Of a DNA stretch of 64,000 bases, positions 8,634 to 18,458 are shown one piece after another (the first letter of the stretch is position 1; every line of letters begins with the position of its first letter). The notes beneath the pieces were generated by a model that did not search any database, was not told where the DNA came from, and saw only the letters and a program-made list of their open reading frames with translations. Source of the stretch: SCN-69-37 sp044507065 (GTDB taxonomy: Bacteria; Acidobacteriota; Vicinamibacteria; Vicinamibacterales; SCN-69-37); contig JBIQJY010000002.1 in NCBI GenBank assembly GCA_044507065.1, forward strand, positions 61,439 through 125,438, in the 5' to 3' direction. The position numbers were made by a program, and so were the translations under genes.

Positions 8634-11615
8634 ATGCAGCGTCGCTTCCTCGTCAGAACCCGTGGTCTGGCCTCGTTCCGCCAGGCGCTCGTCGAGCGCG
8701 CACTGGCCGGCGGTCCGGCCGCCGCGCGCCGGCGCGTCGTCGTCGTGCCCACCCGCGCGGCCGGCGCGCTCCTGCGATTGACGATGGAGCAGGCGGCCGT
8801 GTGCGAGGGACGGACGGCCATCGTGTGTCCCGATCTGTTGACGCGCGAGGAATGGCTCGTCCGGATGCTCCTGGCCGTCGACGGATCGCCGCGATGGCTC
8901 AGCCGACTCGAGCGGCGCGTGATTCTCGAGCGCGCCTGTCGGGCCACCCTGGCCGGACGACGCCTCGCCCAGCCGTTCGAACTCCGGCCGGGCCTCGTTG
9001 CGGCGATGCTCGAGTTCTACGATGAAATCCGCAGGCGGCAGCGGCGCATTCGCGCCTTCGCCCGCACGATCTTCGATGAGCTCCGCGTGGAGCAGGGCAC
9101 CGATCGCGGCAGCGACGACCTGATCAACCAGACCCGATTCCTCGGCTACGCCTTCCTCGCCTACCAACGCGCCGCGCGTGCGAGCGGGGGAGTGGACGAA
9201 CACGAACTCGGGCGCCTCCTGCTGGCGGGCCAGCCGGTGCTGCCGTTCAATGAGCTCGTCATCGCGGTGGCCGACCACCCGGCCGACCCCCGCGGGCTCT
9301 GGCCGGCCGATTTCGACCTGATCGGCCGCCTGCGCACGCTCGCGTCGGTCCAGATCGTCATGACCGACGAGGCGCACGACGCAGGGTTCCGCGAGCGCGT
9401 CGAACAGGAGTTGCCGGGGATCGAGGAAGTCCGGGCGCCAGACGTCGAGCGGTCTCCGGTCCTCGTCAGCCTGCCGACCGACGCGCCGCTCGATATCGAC
9501 GTGCCGATGGCCGTCGCTCGCGATCGCGAGGAGGAACTGCGCGGCGTGGCGCGACATGTGCGCGCGCGGGCCGCCGACACGCGCGCGTTGACGGGCACGA
9601 CGGCCGTGGTCTTTCATCGCCCTCTGCCGTACCTGTATCTGGCGCAGCAGGTGATGAACGACGCGCGCGTGCCGTATCAGGCCGCCGACGCCCTCCCCCT
9701 GGCCACCGAGCCCTACGCGGCGCTGCTCGACCTGGCGCTGGCCGTTTCCCGCACCGGTGGCGGCCGTGACGCCGTGCTGGCGCTGTTGCGCTCGCCGCTC
9801 GCACGATTCGACGTCGACGGCCGCACGGTGGTCGCCCAGGATGTTGCCGCGCTCGATGCCATCCTCACCGACCGGCGCGCGACCGGTGGTGCGGACACGT
9901 TCCTCGACCACGTCGACGGCTGGCGGCGCCAGCAGGGTGACCGTGCGACGGCGCGCGCGGAACGCGCCGGCCGCGCGGCTACCGCGGCGGTCGGGGCCGC
10001 GCGCGATCTGCGCGAGGTCGAGGCGGCGTCGACCGGTTCCGGCCAGGTGCGCGCGCTGTCGTCGTGGCTGCGCGCCGCGGAGCGGACCGACGGCGGCCAT
10101 CGTCCGGTCGATGAGCGCTATCGCCGGGCACGCGCGGCCGTGCTTGCGGTGCTCGATCAGCTTGCGGACGCGCTTTCGCGCCACGACGATCGGACGCGCA
10201 CGCTCGACGAACTGGCGGCCATCGTCTATCACGCCATCGAGGATCGCACCTTCGTCCCGGCGCGACCCGGTGAGGGCGTGCACCTGGTGGATGCGGCGGC
10301 CGCCCGGTTTGGCGAGATCGACGATGTGTTCCTCGTGGGACTGGTCGAGACCGACTGGGCCGAACGTCCCCGCCGCAGTTTCTTTTATTCGGCCGGCCTG
10401 TTGAAGGCGCTCGGCTGGCCCCAGGATGTCGACCAGACGCTCGCGCAGCAGGCGGCCTTCCGCGACGTCCTCACCCTGGCGCGCCGCAGCACGCGGCTCT
10501 CGGCTTTCCAGCTCGAGGGCGACTCGGCCGTCGCCCTGTCCACGATGATCGACGCGGCACGCGGCCTGCCGCGCTGGTCCGAGGTTCTGCCGGACCAGCC
10601 GTTCGTCTTCGCTGACGAGACACTGACGTGCGGCGTTTCCCCCATCGGTCTGGACCCTGGCGTGGCCGGCTGGTTCGCCGCGCGGAAGGATCGCCCGGAT
10701 CTTTCCAGCCGCGACTACAGCGGGTTCGTGGCGCCGCGGGCACCGCAGGTGTACTCGGTCAGCCGCGTCGATCGATATGTGACCTGCCCGTTCAAGTATT
10801 TTTCGGAACACGTCCTGCGGCTGAGCGAGGAGCGGGAGGACGCGGCCGGCATGACGCCGCTCGAGCGCGGCACGTTCCTGCACCTGCTGCTCGAACGCTT
10901 CTATCGCGACTGGCAGGAGTCGGGGCATGGATCGGTCACGGCCGCCAACATGCCGGACGCCCAGGCGCTGTTTGCCACGATCGCCGATCAACTGCTCGCC
11001 GGCCTGCCCGCACCCGATCGAATCATCGAACGCCTGCGCATCGTCGGATCGATCGTCGCGCCGGGAGTCGCCGACCGCGTGCTGGAACTGGAGGCCGCCA
11101 TGCCCGGTGAGGTCTCCCGGCGCCTGCTCGAAGTGCCAATCGAGGGAGAGTTCACCTTCCCGGCGCAGAGCGGGTTCACAGTGCGACGCGTGGCCATCCG
11201 GGGCAAGGCCGACCGCGTTGATGTTCTGGCGGATCGCTCCCTGCGCGTCGTGGATTACAAGCTTGGACGGATGCCGGACCTGGCCACGTCCGTGCAGCTG
11301 GCCGTCTATGCGCACTGCGTGCGCCAGTGGATGGAGCAGCAGGGGGCGGAAGGCAGCCATCCGGTCGCCGCGGCCATGTATCTCGCATTCGGCGACGACC
11401 GACGCTTCGAGGGCCGGCTGGCCGACTCGCCAGGGGAACTGGAATACGCGATTCACGCGCGGACGAGCGCGTTTGCGGCCGTCATCGATCGGATCGAAGG
11501 CGGCGAGTTTCCGCCGCAGCCCCGACGGACGACCGAGTGTACGTGGTGCGGCTACGCGGGCGTGTGCCGCAAGGAATACCGGATCGAGGACGATGACGCA
11601 GCCGAGTCTGTTTGA
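8634..11615 (+). CDS. addB: AddB-like helicase/PD-(D/E)XK nuclease subunit with Fe-S cysteines
   Basis: A 993-residue protein resembling the B subunit of AddAB/RexAB double-strand-break resection enzymes. The helicase-like N-terminal two thirds lacks a clear Walker A lysine, as expected for an inactivated B-subunit motor. The C-terminal RecB-type nuclease has VDYKLGRM (around residue 872) with the catalytic Asp and Lys. Four cysteines suit a 4Fe-4S staple: one in CPFKYF (about residue 719) and three in CTWCGYAGVC (about 969-978). It overlaps the start of addA by 23 bp, as in other addBA operons. Confidence 0.85.
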   Translation: MQRRFLVRTRGLASFRQALVERALAGGPAAARRRVVVVPTRAAGALLRLTMEQAAVCEGRTAIVCPDLLTREEWLVRMLLAVDGSPRWLSRLERRVILERACRATLAGRRLAQPFELRPGLVAAMLEFYDEIRRRQRRIRAFARTIFDELRVEQGTDRGSDDLINQTRFLGYAFLAYQRAARASGGVDEHELGRLLLAGQPVLPFNELVIAVADHPADPRGLWPADFDLIGRLRTLASVQIVMTDEAHDAGFRERVEQELPGIEEVRAPDVERSPVLVSLPTDAPLDIDVPMAVARDREEELRGVARHVRARAADTRALTGTTAVVFHRPLPYLYLAQQVMNDARVPYQAADALPLATEPYAALLDLALAVSRTGGGRDAVLALLRSPLARFDVDGRTVVAQDVAALDAILTDRRATGGADTFLDHVDGWRRQQGDRATARAERAGRAATAAVGAARDLREVEAASTGSGQVRALSSWLRAAERTDGGHRPVDERYRRARAAVLAVLDQLADALSRHDDRTRTLDELAAIVYHAIEDRTFVPARPGEGVHLVDAAAARFGEIDDVFLVGLVETDWAERPRRSFFYSAGLLKALGWPQDVDQTLAQQAAFRDVLTLARRSTRLSAFQLEGDSAVALSTMIDAARGLPRWSEVLPDQPFVFADETLTCGVSPIGLDPGVAGWFAARKDRPDLSSRDYSGFVAPRAPQVYSVSRVDRYVTCPFKYFSEHVLRLSEEREDAAGMTPLERGTFLHLLLERFYRDWQESGHGSVTAANMPDAQALFATIADQLLAGLPAPDRIIERLRIVGSIVAPGVADRVLELEAAMPGEVSRRLLEVPIEGEFTFPAQSGFTVRRVAIRGKADRVDVLADRSLRVVDYKLGRMPDLATSVQLAVYAHCVRQWMEQQGAEGSHPVAAAMYLAFGDDRRFEGRLADSPGELEYAIHARTSAFAAVIDRIEGGEFPPQPRRTTECTWCGYAGVCRKEYRIEDDDAAESV

Positions 11616-14600
11616 TCAACCGGACGAGCAGCCGCCCCGTCCGGCGCCGCCGCCCGACCAGCCGGCACGCGACTTTGCTGTCGATCCCCGCAATGACGTG
11701 GTGCTCGAGGCATCGGCCGGTACCGGCAAGACGCGTGTCCTGGTCGATCGCTACGTGCAGCTGCTGGCCTCCGGCGTCGATCCGCGCCATATCCTCGCGA
11801 TGACGTTCACACGCAAGGCGGCGGCCGAGATGCGCGACCGGGTCCTGGCCACGCTGCGGCGCCGGGCGGCTGCCGGCCAGTTCGCCCCGGACGTCTGGAA
11901 GGCCATCGCCGCTCGCCTGCACGACGTCCAGATCACGACCATCGACGGGTTCTGCTTCGGGCTGCTGCGCGAGTTCCCGCTCGAAGCGGGCGTCGATCCC
12001 ACCTTCGAGGTGGCCGACGAGACCGAGATCGCGCGGTTTGCGAGTGAGGCACTCGACCAGTCGCTGCGGGCGGCACGCGGGCTCGTCGAATCCGACGAGC
12101 ACGTCCGGCTGCTGCTGGTGCGGGTGAAGTCGCCCGTCCTGCGCGAGGCCGTCGCTGCACTCATCGACCGGCGGCAGGTGGCGCTGCCCGCCGTGCGCAC
12201 GTTTGTGGCCAGGCACCCCGAGCCATCGACAGCCGCGGCGGCGTGCGAACGCTTCCTGGCGCGCCTTCGCGCGGCGCTTCCGGCGGGCCTGCGCGCGCAA
12301 CTGGTCGATGACGGGCCGCAGGGATCGCCCGAGTTCCGCTGGATCGCCCAGGATCTCGAGGCGCTCGACCACATCGGGAGTGACGATGCGGCGCGGGTAC
12401 ACCACCTGCGTCGCCGGCTGCAGGCGTATTTCCTCACCACGGCCGGCAAGCCGCGTCAGCGACTGGCGCGCGCCTTTCGCCCGGAGCACTTCGCCAGTTC
12501 CCAGGCGCGCACCCGCCACCAGCAGGCCGTCGCATCGGTGGCCCCTGCGGTGTGCGACGCGATCGAGGGACTCGACGCCGACCTCGACCCGCTGCTCGCG
12601 CGGGGCCTGCTCCGGCTGCTGACGATTGCCGTCTCGATCTACGACGGACTGCTGGCCGAACATGCGCTGCTCGACTTTGCGGGCATGCTCGATCGCGCGG
12701 TGCTGCTGCTCGCGCGACAGGAGGAGTTCGCACGCAGTCGCCTGAAGCTGCAGGCCCGCTACCATCACCTGCTCGTCGATGAGTTCCAGGACACCAGCCG
12801 CCAGCAGTGGCGGCTGGTGGAGTTGCTCATCGATACGTGGGCCGAAGGCGAGGGCGCCGCCGATGCCGGCACGTCGATTTTCGTAGTGGGCGACCGCAAG
12901 CAGTCGATCTATCGCTTCCGCCACGCCGAGGTGACGCTGCTCGACGAGGCCGCGCGGCGCATTGGCGGACTGCGCGGGCGCGACGTGCGTCGCGCCATCT
13001 CCACGAGCTTCCGCTCCGTCCCGGAACTGCTCGCGTTCGTCAATGCGCTGTCGGCGGGCATGGCCGGCGACGCATCAATTGCCGATCGGTGGCAGTATCG
13101 CGACACCGACCGGTTTCCCACGCCGGCCGTCGCGCCCGGTGCACGTCGCGACGGCGTGCCGGTTGTCGGCCTCATCGCCGAATCCTCGATGGCCGACTCG
13201 GCCGCTTCGGTGGCCGACGAGATCGTGCGCCTGCTCGAGACGGCGCACGTTCGGGACCGGGAAGGCGGCGCCCGGCCCGTGCGGCGCGACGATATCGCAA
13301 TCCTCTTTCGCGCCAGGGCCGGTCATCAGTATTTCGAGGACGCCCTCGAGCGGCGCGGTGTTCGCACATATGTCTATAAGGGCCTGGGGTTCTTCGACGC
13401 ACCGGAGGTGCAGGACCTGCAGGCGCTGTTGCGGTATCTCGCGCGGCCGGATTCGGATCTGCGCGCCGCCGAGTTCCTGCGGTCGCGGTTCGTGCGGCTG
13501 TCCGATCAGGCCCTCACGGCGCTTGCCCCTGGATTTGCGCGTGCGCTCGCATCCGACGATGCAGCCGATGGCACGATCGGCGCGACCGACCGGGCGCTGC
13601 TGCTGCGCGCGCGGGACGACGTCCGGCGCTGGCTCGCCCTGTCGCACCGCGTGCCTCCCGGCGAGGTGCTCGACGTCGTCCTGCGCGAATCCGCCTACAT
13701 GTTCGAGATTGCGGGGCGCCGGCTGGACCAGGCGCGCGAGAACATCAAGAAGGTGCGTGCGCTCGTGCGCCGCGTCGAGAACCGCGGGTACGTCACCCTC
13801 GATCGACTGGCGTCGTACTTCGAGACGCTGCGCGCCGGCGATGACTCGAATGCGATTGTGCAGGCCGCCGACGCCGTGAACCTCATGACCATTCACGCGG
13901 CCAAGGGGCTCGAGTTCCCCATCGTGTTCGTCGTCAATGTCCATGCGGCGGGGCGCGGGCGGACGGGTGGGTTCTCGGTCATCGAGGAGGGGCCGTCGGG
14001 CGAACCCGAAGTCGCCTTCGGCAGCACGCCCGCCACGCGACTCGAGGACAGGCGCGAACTGGAAGAACTGCGGCGCCTGCTCTACGTCGCGGCCACACGG
14101 GCACGCGATCGGCTGTATCTGGCTGGTGAAGTGGACGGGCAGGGCCGGTTGCGGCGAGGGCAGCGCAGCCTGGCCGGGCTGCTGCCCGCGTCGCTCGCCG
14201 CGCTGTTCCAGGCGGCGCGAGCCACGACGGCCGACGAGGTCGAGTGGGTGACCGAACACGGGACGTTCGCCTTCAAGGTCTGCCGCGCGGCCGGGAACCC
14301 GGCTGTCGGCACGCCGGCCCCGGCCGGAGTGGACACCGAAGCGACAGCTCCCGCCGTGCACGCGATTGCCGCGACAGGACTTGTCGCCAGGCCGGCCTCG
14401 ACCGCCTGGGCCGGCGGCAACGGCAGCGCGCCAGCGGAAGAATCCCCGGCGGGCGCCGCCGATGCGGGCGATCGCCGCATGCTCGGCACCATCGTCCATC
14501 GCATGTTCCAGCGTCGTCTCGATCCGGAGCAGGACGAGCCGCAGTTGGTAGCCGCCGTGCTGTCACTGGTCGCGGCGCCGGAACTGGTGGACGTGGTCGA

Positions 14601-14925
14601 TCCCGAGGAGACAGCGAGGATGGCCGTGGCGCTCTATCGGTCCGTGCGACGCGACGGCGGACTGACGTCGCTGCTCGAATCGGGCGAGGCGCACTACGAA
14701 GTGCCGTTCTCGCTGCTGGCGCCCGACCAGCCGGATGTCTGCCTGCGGGGCTCGGTCGACTGCGTCATCGTTGGCGCCGACGGAGCACTGACGGTGGTCG
14801 AACTCAAGACCGGACGGCCGAGGCCCGAACACCAGGTGCAACTCGACCTGTACATTCGCGCGATGGCGGCCGCCTTCGGCACATCGGCGGTCACCGGCCG
14901 CCTGTGTTATCCGCAGCCTGGCTGA
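11593..14925 (+). CDS. addA: AddA-like UvrD/RecB-type helicase-nuclease
   Basis: A 1110-residue superfamily 1A helicase with a nuclease tail, the motor partner of the preceding gene. Motifs in order: EASAGTGKTRVLVDRY (Walker A, near residue 40), MTFTRKAAAEMRDRV (Ia), VDEFQDTSRQQW (motif II, near 395), VGDRKQSIYRFRHAEV (III), MTIHAAKGLEFPIVFV (V) and LLYVAATRARDRLYLAG (VI). A RecB-like nuclease follows with the catalytic Glu and Lys in VVELKTGRP near residue 1068. Together with AddB it should process double-strand ends for RecA-dependent repair. ATG 11593 is inside the addB 3' end; the longer frame upstream is a shadow. Confidence 0.92.
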   Translation: MTQPSLFDQPDEQPPRPAPPPDQPARDFAVDPRNDVVLEASAGTGKTRVLVDRYVQLLASGVDPRHILAMTFTRKAAAEMRDRVLATLRRRAAAGQFAPDVWKAIAARLHDVQITTIDGFCFGLLREFPLEAGVDPTFEVADETEIARFASEALDQSLRAARGLVESDEHVRLLLVRVKSPVLREAVAALIDRRQVALPAVRTFVARHPEPSTAAAACERFLARLRAALPAGLRAQLVDDGPQGSPEFRWIAQDLEALDHIGSDDAARVHHLRRRLQAYFLTTAGKPRQRLARAFRPEHFASSQARTRHQQAVASVAPAVCDAIEGLDADLDPLLARGLLRLLTIAVSIYDGLLAEHALLDFAGMLDRAVLLLARQEEFARSRLKLQARYHHLLVDEFQDTSRQQWRLVELLIDTWAEGEGAADAGTSIFVVGDRKQSIYRFRHAEVTLLDEAARRIGGLRGRDVRRAISTSFRSVPELLAFVNALSAGMAGDASIADRWQYRDTDRFPTPAVAPGARRDGVPVVGLIAESSMADSAASVADEIVRLLETAHVRDREGGARPVRRDDIAILFRARAGHQYFEDALERRGVRTYVYKGLGFFDAPEVQDLQALLRYLARPDSDLRAAEFLRSRFVRLSDQALTALAPGFARALASDDAADGTIGATDRALLLRARDDVRRWLALSHRVPPGEVLDVVLRESAYMFEIAGRRLDQARENIKKVRALVRRVENRGYVTLDRLASYFETLRAGDDSNAIVQAADAVNLMTIHAAKGLEFPIVFVVNVHAAGRGRTGGFSVIEEGPSGEPEVAFGSTPATRLEDRRELEELRRLLYVAATRARDRLYLAGEVDGQGRLRRGQRSLAGLLPASLAALFQAARATTADEVEWVTEHGTFAFKVCRAAGNPAVGTPAPAGVDTEATAPAVHAIAATGLVARPASTAWAGGNGSAPAEESPAGAADAGDRRMLGTIVHRMFQRRLDPEQDEPQLVAAVLSLVAAPELVDVVDPEETARMAVALYRSVRRDGGLTSLLESGEAHYEVPFSLLAPDQPDVCLRGSVDCVIVGADGALTVVELKTGRPRPEHQVQLDLYIRAMAAAFGTSAVTGRLCYPQPG

Positions 14926-15056
14926 AGCGAAGAATCGGGGCTGGCCGGTCCGCGTTTTCGTGGCTGAGGACGTGCATAAAACAGCCGTCCGGCGCGGTTG
15001 ATTGAGATACACTCTTGCCGGGCCGTGACAGACGGGCCCGAAACGGAGTCATTGAC

Positions 15057-15281
15057 TTGTCCCTTACGTGTCCGAACTGTGGAAATTCCGAGACTTTCCT
15101 CGCCAAGACGCTGCAGATGCATCTGCTGCAGGTCAGCGGGGACCAACTGCAGCCGGCCCAGGAAGAAGGCCGCCCGGCGCTCGTCGAGCTGCTGTGTGAC
15201 GAGTGCGAGAGTTCGGTCGATCTCGACGCGCTGGGCGAGGACACCCGGCGGGAACTGCTCGTCACGCTCGGCGCGCGCTGA
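15057..15281 (+). CDS. Zinc-ribbon small protein
   Basis: A 74-residue protein with two CxxC knuckles, CPNCG near the N-terminus and CDEC at about residue 47, spaced as in a zinc ribbon. A TTG start at 15057 with GGAG about nine bases upstream puts the first knuckle at residue 5; the longer frame to 15015 lacks such a site. The region between the knuckles contains TLQMHLLQVSGDQL. The function is unknown. It lies just before the J-like mini-protein on the same strand. Confidence 0.6.
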   Translation: MSLTCPNCGNSETFLAKTLQMHLLQVSGDQLQPAQEEGRPALVELLCDECESSVDLDALGEDTRRELLVTLGAR

Positions 15282-15303
15282 CGCGCGCGGCAAGGGCACG
15301 CCC

Positions 15304-15546
15304 GTGCACGACCTCTTCGATATCGTCGGGCTTTCGCGTTCCGCCAGGCCGCTCGAAGTGCGCCGCGCGTGTGCCCGCGTGGTGCGCCGCACCCACCCCG
15401 ATTTCCAGCGCGAAGGCTCCTCGAGCGAGGCGCCGTGGGCCGCCATGATGCGGCCGGCGCGGCGTGATGTCGCGGTGGATTTCGTCGACATGGCCGCCGT
15501 CGTCGACAGCATGCAGGCGTCGTTCTTCTCGGGCGCCTCGACCTAG
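15304..15546 (+). CDS. Mini J-domain-like protein
   Basis: An 80-residue protein whose N-terminal half reads like a shortened DnaJ J-domain: DLFDIVGLSRSARPLEVRRA then ARVVRRTHPDFQ, with an HPD tripeptide at about residues 34-36, the signature that stimulates Hsp70 ATPase. Helices III and IV of the fold are not recognisable; the rest is MMRPARRDVAVDFVDMAAVV. GTG 15304 is preceded by AAGG at eight bases. It could be a DnaK-interacting protein or a divergent remnant. It lies 22 bp after the zinc-ribbon gene and is probably in the same operon. Confidence 0.55.
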   Translation: MHDLFDIVGLSRSARPLEVRRACARVVRRTHPDFQREGSSSEAPWAAMMRPARRDVAVDFVDMAAVVDSMQASFFSGAST

Positions 15547-15574
15547 ACACCGAACTCCGTTCCTCCATTCGTCC

Positions 15575-15958
15575 ATGCAGGTTCACCTCGACGTGCTCGG
15601 CTGGCTGCACGTGCTCGTCGGGTGGGTGGCGCTGCTCGCCGGAACGGCGTTTCTCATGCTGGCCGGCGGGACGGCGTCGCTCGCGCCTCGTGTCCTCGAA
15701 GAAATCGTGCGGAATCCCGTGGTCTGGATCCTGTTCGTCTCGGGCCTGCTCCTCCTGGCGGGTGGCGGCCTGATGGTGGCTGCCGGGCGCGCCGTCGTCG
15801 CCCGGCGACCCTACGGACGCCCGGCCACGCTGCTGCTCGCGGTCGTCAACCTCTGCCTGCTGCCGTTCGGCACGGCGCTCGGGATCTATTCGCTGTGGGT
15901 GCTCCTCAACGACGACGCGCGGCGCGCGTTCGGGCGGCGACTGCGCGCGTCGGCGTAA
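15575..15958 (+). CDS. Small polytopic membrane protein
   Basis: A 127-residue protein with four predicted membrane helices (about residues 8-30, 47-70, 80-97 and 95-110, the last two closely spaced) and the C-terminal pattern LLLAVVNLCLLPFGTALGIY-SLWVLLND, which is common in small DUF4064/DUF2127-like membrane proteins of unknown role. ATG 15575 gives a first helix at the very N-terminus. The gene is 28 bp downstream of the J-like gene and 37 bp before mrp. Confidence 0.65.
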   Translation: MQVHLDVLGWLHVLVGWVALLAGTAFLMLAGGTASLAPRVLEEIVRNPVVWILFVSGLLLLAGGGLMVAAGRAVVARRPYGRPATLLLAVVNLCLLPFGTALGIYSLWVLLNDDARRAFGRRLRASA

Positions 15959-15983
15959 TCCCGGCGGCGTGCCCGGCGCGGGC

Positions 15984-15989
15984 TACAAT
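15984..15989 (+). promoter_or_regulatory. Candidate -10 element giving a leaderless mrp transcript
   Basis: TACAAT at 15984-15989 is separated from the ATG at 15996 by only six bases, so initiation at the usual distance would fall on the A of the start codon. No good -35 element is visible. The element is short and may be fortuitous. Confidence 0.3.
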
Positions 15990-15995
15990 CAGGGT

Positions 15996-17081
15996 ATGAG
16001 CTCCCTTTCCGACGCGGCGGTTCTTCACGCGCTGCGGACCGTCATTGACCCCGACCTGCACAAGGACATCGTGTCGCTCGGGTTCGTGAAGAATCTTCGC
16101 ATCACGGGCGGCGACGTCCACTTCACCGTTGAACTGACGACGCCGGCCTGTCCCATGAAAGACCTCATGCGCGAACAGGCGCATGCGGCCGTGTCGGCCC
16201 TGCCGGGCGTCTCGCGCGTCGAGATCGAGATGACAGCGGCGGTGCGGGCCACGGCATTCCCGGCGGACGGTACGCGACCCGCCGTCGAGGGTGTCAAGAA
16301 CATCATCGCGGTGGGCGCCGGCAAGGGCGGCGTGGGCAAGACCACGATGGCCGTCAATCTCGCGGCGGCACTCAGCGCCCGCGGCAGTCGGGTGGCGATC
16401 ATCGACGGCGACCTGTACGGTCCCAACGTGCCGATGATGCTGGGGCTCAGGACGCGGCTCGAGACCGACGGCCAGAAGATCCTGCCCGCCGAGAAGTACG
16501 GCATGCAGATCGTCTCGATGGCCTCGCTCACCGAGGACGATGCGGCGGTGATCTGGCGTGGACCGATGCTGCACGGCGCGATCCAGCAGTTCTTCCGCGA
16601 AGTGCGCTGGACGGCCATCGACTACCTGATCGTGGACCTGCCGCCGGGAACCGGTGACGTGGCCATCAGCCTCAGCCAGTCGGTGCCCGTGGCCGGCGCA
16701 GTCGTCGTGACGACCCCGCAGAGTGTCTCGGTTTCCGACACGCGCCGTGCCGTCCAGATGTACCGCAAGCTGAACATTCCCGTGCTCGGCCTCATCGAGA
16801 ACATGAGCCACTTCGTGTGCCCGGGATGCGGCCGCGAGAGCGACATCTTCGGCAAGGGCGGCGGCGAGCGTCTCGCGGCCGATCTGTCCGTGGCGTTTCT
16901 CGGTCACGTGCCGCTGCACGAACCGGTTCGTGCAGCCGGGGATGCGGGTGTGCCGATTGTCATCGGCGATCCGCAGTCGGTGCCCGCCGCGGCCATCGCG
17001 GCGGCCGCCGAGCGCCTCGCGCAGCAGGTCTCGATCGCATCCTTTCCCGGCCGCGCCATTCCGCTCACCGAAGTACGGTAG
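15996..17081 (+). CDS. mrp: Mrp/NBP35-type iron-sulfur cluster carrier ATPase
   Basis: A 361-residue protein of the ApbC/Mrp family, which transfers 4Fe-4S clusters to apoproteins in the cytoplasm. An N-terminal MIP18/DUF59 domain (residues 1-85, with TPACPMKDLM) precedes the deviant Walker A AGKGGVGKTTMAVNLA. Further motifs are DGDLYGPNVPMMLG, VDLPPGTGDVAISLSQ and the cluster-binding CPGCG pair near residue 280. ATG 15996 fits the DUF59 start; the open frame continues nine codons upstream without a better site. No ISC or SUF genes are nearby. Confidence 0.95.
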   Translation: MSSLSDAAVLHALRTVIDPDLHKDIVSLGFVKNLRITGGDVHFTVELTTPACPMKDLMREQAHAAVSALPGVSRVEIEMTAAVRATAFPADGTRPAVEGVKNIIAVGAGKGGVGKTTMAVNLAAALSARGSRVAIIDGDLYGPNVPMMLGLRTRLETDGQKILPAEKYGMQIVSMASLTEDDAAVIWRGPMLHGAIQQFFREVRWTAIDYLIVDLPPGTGDVAISLSQSVPVAGAVVVTTPQSVSVSDTRRAVQMYRKLNIPVLGLIENMSHFVCPGCGRESDIFGKGGGERLAADLSVAFLGHVPLHEPVRAAGDAGVPIVIGDPQSVPAAAIAAAAERLAQQVSIASFPGRAIPLTEVR

Positions 17082-17144
17082 GGTTCCGGTAGGCCGGCCG
17101 CGTCGTCCGCACGCGGGCGGCCGGTTGGTCCCACCGGGGGATTC

Positions 17145-18458
17145 ATGCTGTCTGTTCCGTTCACGAAGACCACACTCGCCAACGGACTCGATGTCATCGT
17201 CCATGAGGATCGGCGGATGCCGCTCGTGGCGGTCAATGTCTGGTACCACGTCGGGTCGAAGAACGAGCGCCGCGGGCTCACCGGGCTGGCGCACCTGTTC
17301 GAGCACCTGATGTTCGAGGGATCCGAACACCAGCCTGACGGGTACTTCGGTCCGCTCCAGGAGGCCGGCGCCGCGCTGAACGGCTCGACCAGCACCGATC
17401 GCACGAACTACTGGGAGCTCGTGCCGGCCGGTGCACTGCGTCTCGCGTTGTGGATGGAAGCCGACCGGATGGGATGGCTCCTGCCCGCGCTCACCCAGGA
17501 GCGACTCGACACCCAGCGCGGCGTCGTGCTCAACGAGCGTCGCCAGAGCTATGAGAACCGTCCCTACGGACTCGCGCAGTTCGTCCTGATGGACGCGATG
17601 TATCCGTCCGATCATCCCTACAGCTGGCCGACGATTGGGGAGCCGGCCGATCTCGAGGCGGCGGGCCTCGACGACGTGCGCGGCTTCTTCGAGCGCTACT
17701 ACCCGCCGCGCAACGCATCGCTTGCCGTCGTCGGCGACGTCGACACGTCGGCGGTGCTGCGCGAGGTCGAGGCGCTCTTCGGAGAGATTCCGGCCGGCGA
17801 GCCGGTTCCGCCGGTGCTGGCCGATCCGCCGACGGCCCGCGCGTCGCGGCTGGTCATGGAGGATCGCGTGGAACTGCCACGGCTCTACCTGGCGTGGCCG
17901 TCGCCCGCGCTGTTCGCGGCTGAGGACGCCGAGCTCGATCTGTTGTCCGACCTGCTGGCCAATGGCCGGACATCGCGACTCTACGCCCGGCTCGTTCACG
18001 ATCGTCGCATCGCCGTGGAACTGGCGGCCGGGCAGACATCGCGCGAGTTGGGCGGCACGTTCCAGGTCGTCGCGTCGGCGGCGCCCGGCCACACGCTGGA
18101 CGAACTGGAGACGGCCATCACCGAGGAAATCGCACGTTTTGCCGCCGATGGACCCACCGACGACGAGCTCGAGCGCGGCCGTGCCCAGGCAGAAACCGCG
18201 TTCGTTCACCGCGTGCAGCCGCTTGGCGGCTTCGGTGGCAAGGCCGACGCGCTCAATGCGTACAACACGTATGGCCGCTCGCCCGATTCCTTCCAGGCCG
18301 ACCTCGACCGTTACCTCGGCGCCACTCGCATGTCGCTGCAGGCGGCGGCCGGCCGGTGGCTTCTGCCCGATCGGGCGACGACGCTTGCCGTGATCCCGGC
18401 GGGTACCGACACACCGCTCCTGAAGGACGCCGTCCGCGTTCCGCGGGAGCGCCAGTGA
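17145..18458 (+). CDS. M16 zinc peptidase, catalytic subunit
   Basis: A 437-residue insulinase-family protease. The inverted zinc motif is intact at residues 50-54 (HLFEH), and a downstream Glu in NERRQSYEN supplies the third ligand. No signal peptide is apparent, so it may be cytoplasmic, although related acidobacterial pairs are often exported. Its stop overlaps the GTG start of the second M16 gene, giving the classic active/inactive pair that assembles into one chamber and degrades unfolded peptides. Confidence 0.9.
   Translation: MLSVPFTKTTLANGLDVIVHEDRRMPLVAVNVWYHVGSKNERRGLTGLAHLFEHLMFEGSEHQPDGYFGPLQEAGAALNGSTSTDRTNYWELVPAGALRLALWMEADRMGWLLPALTQERLDTQRGVVLNERRQSYENRPYGLAQFVLMDAMYPSDHPYSWPTIGEPADLEAAGLDDVRGFFERYYPPRNASLAVVGDVDTSAVLREVEALFGEIPAGEPVPPVLADPPTARASRLVMEDRVELPRLYLAWPSPALFAAEDAELDLLSDLLANGRTSRLYARLVHDRRIAVELAAGQTSRELGGTFQVVASAAPGHTLDELETAITEEIARFAADGPTDDELERGRAQAETAFVHRVQPLGGFGGKADALNAYNTYGRSPDSFQADLDRYLGATRMSLQAAAGRWLLPDRATTLAVIPAGTDTPLLKDAVRVPRERQ

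Noticed and set aside
8610..11456. A 948-codon open frame antisense to addB
   Set aside because: It has no domain-like composition, is full of Arg/Asp/Gly/His repeats typical of antisense reading of GC-rich genes, and lies entirely over a recognisable AddB sequence.
15906..18209. A 767-codon frame antisense to mrp and the M16 gene
   Set aside because: Two confidently identified genes lie on the other strand; the frame is a GC-bias shadow.
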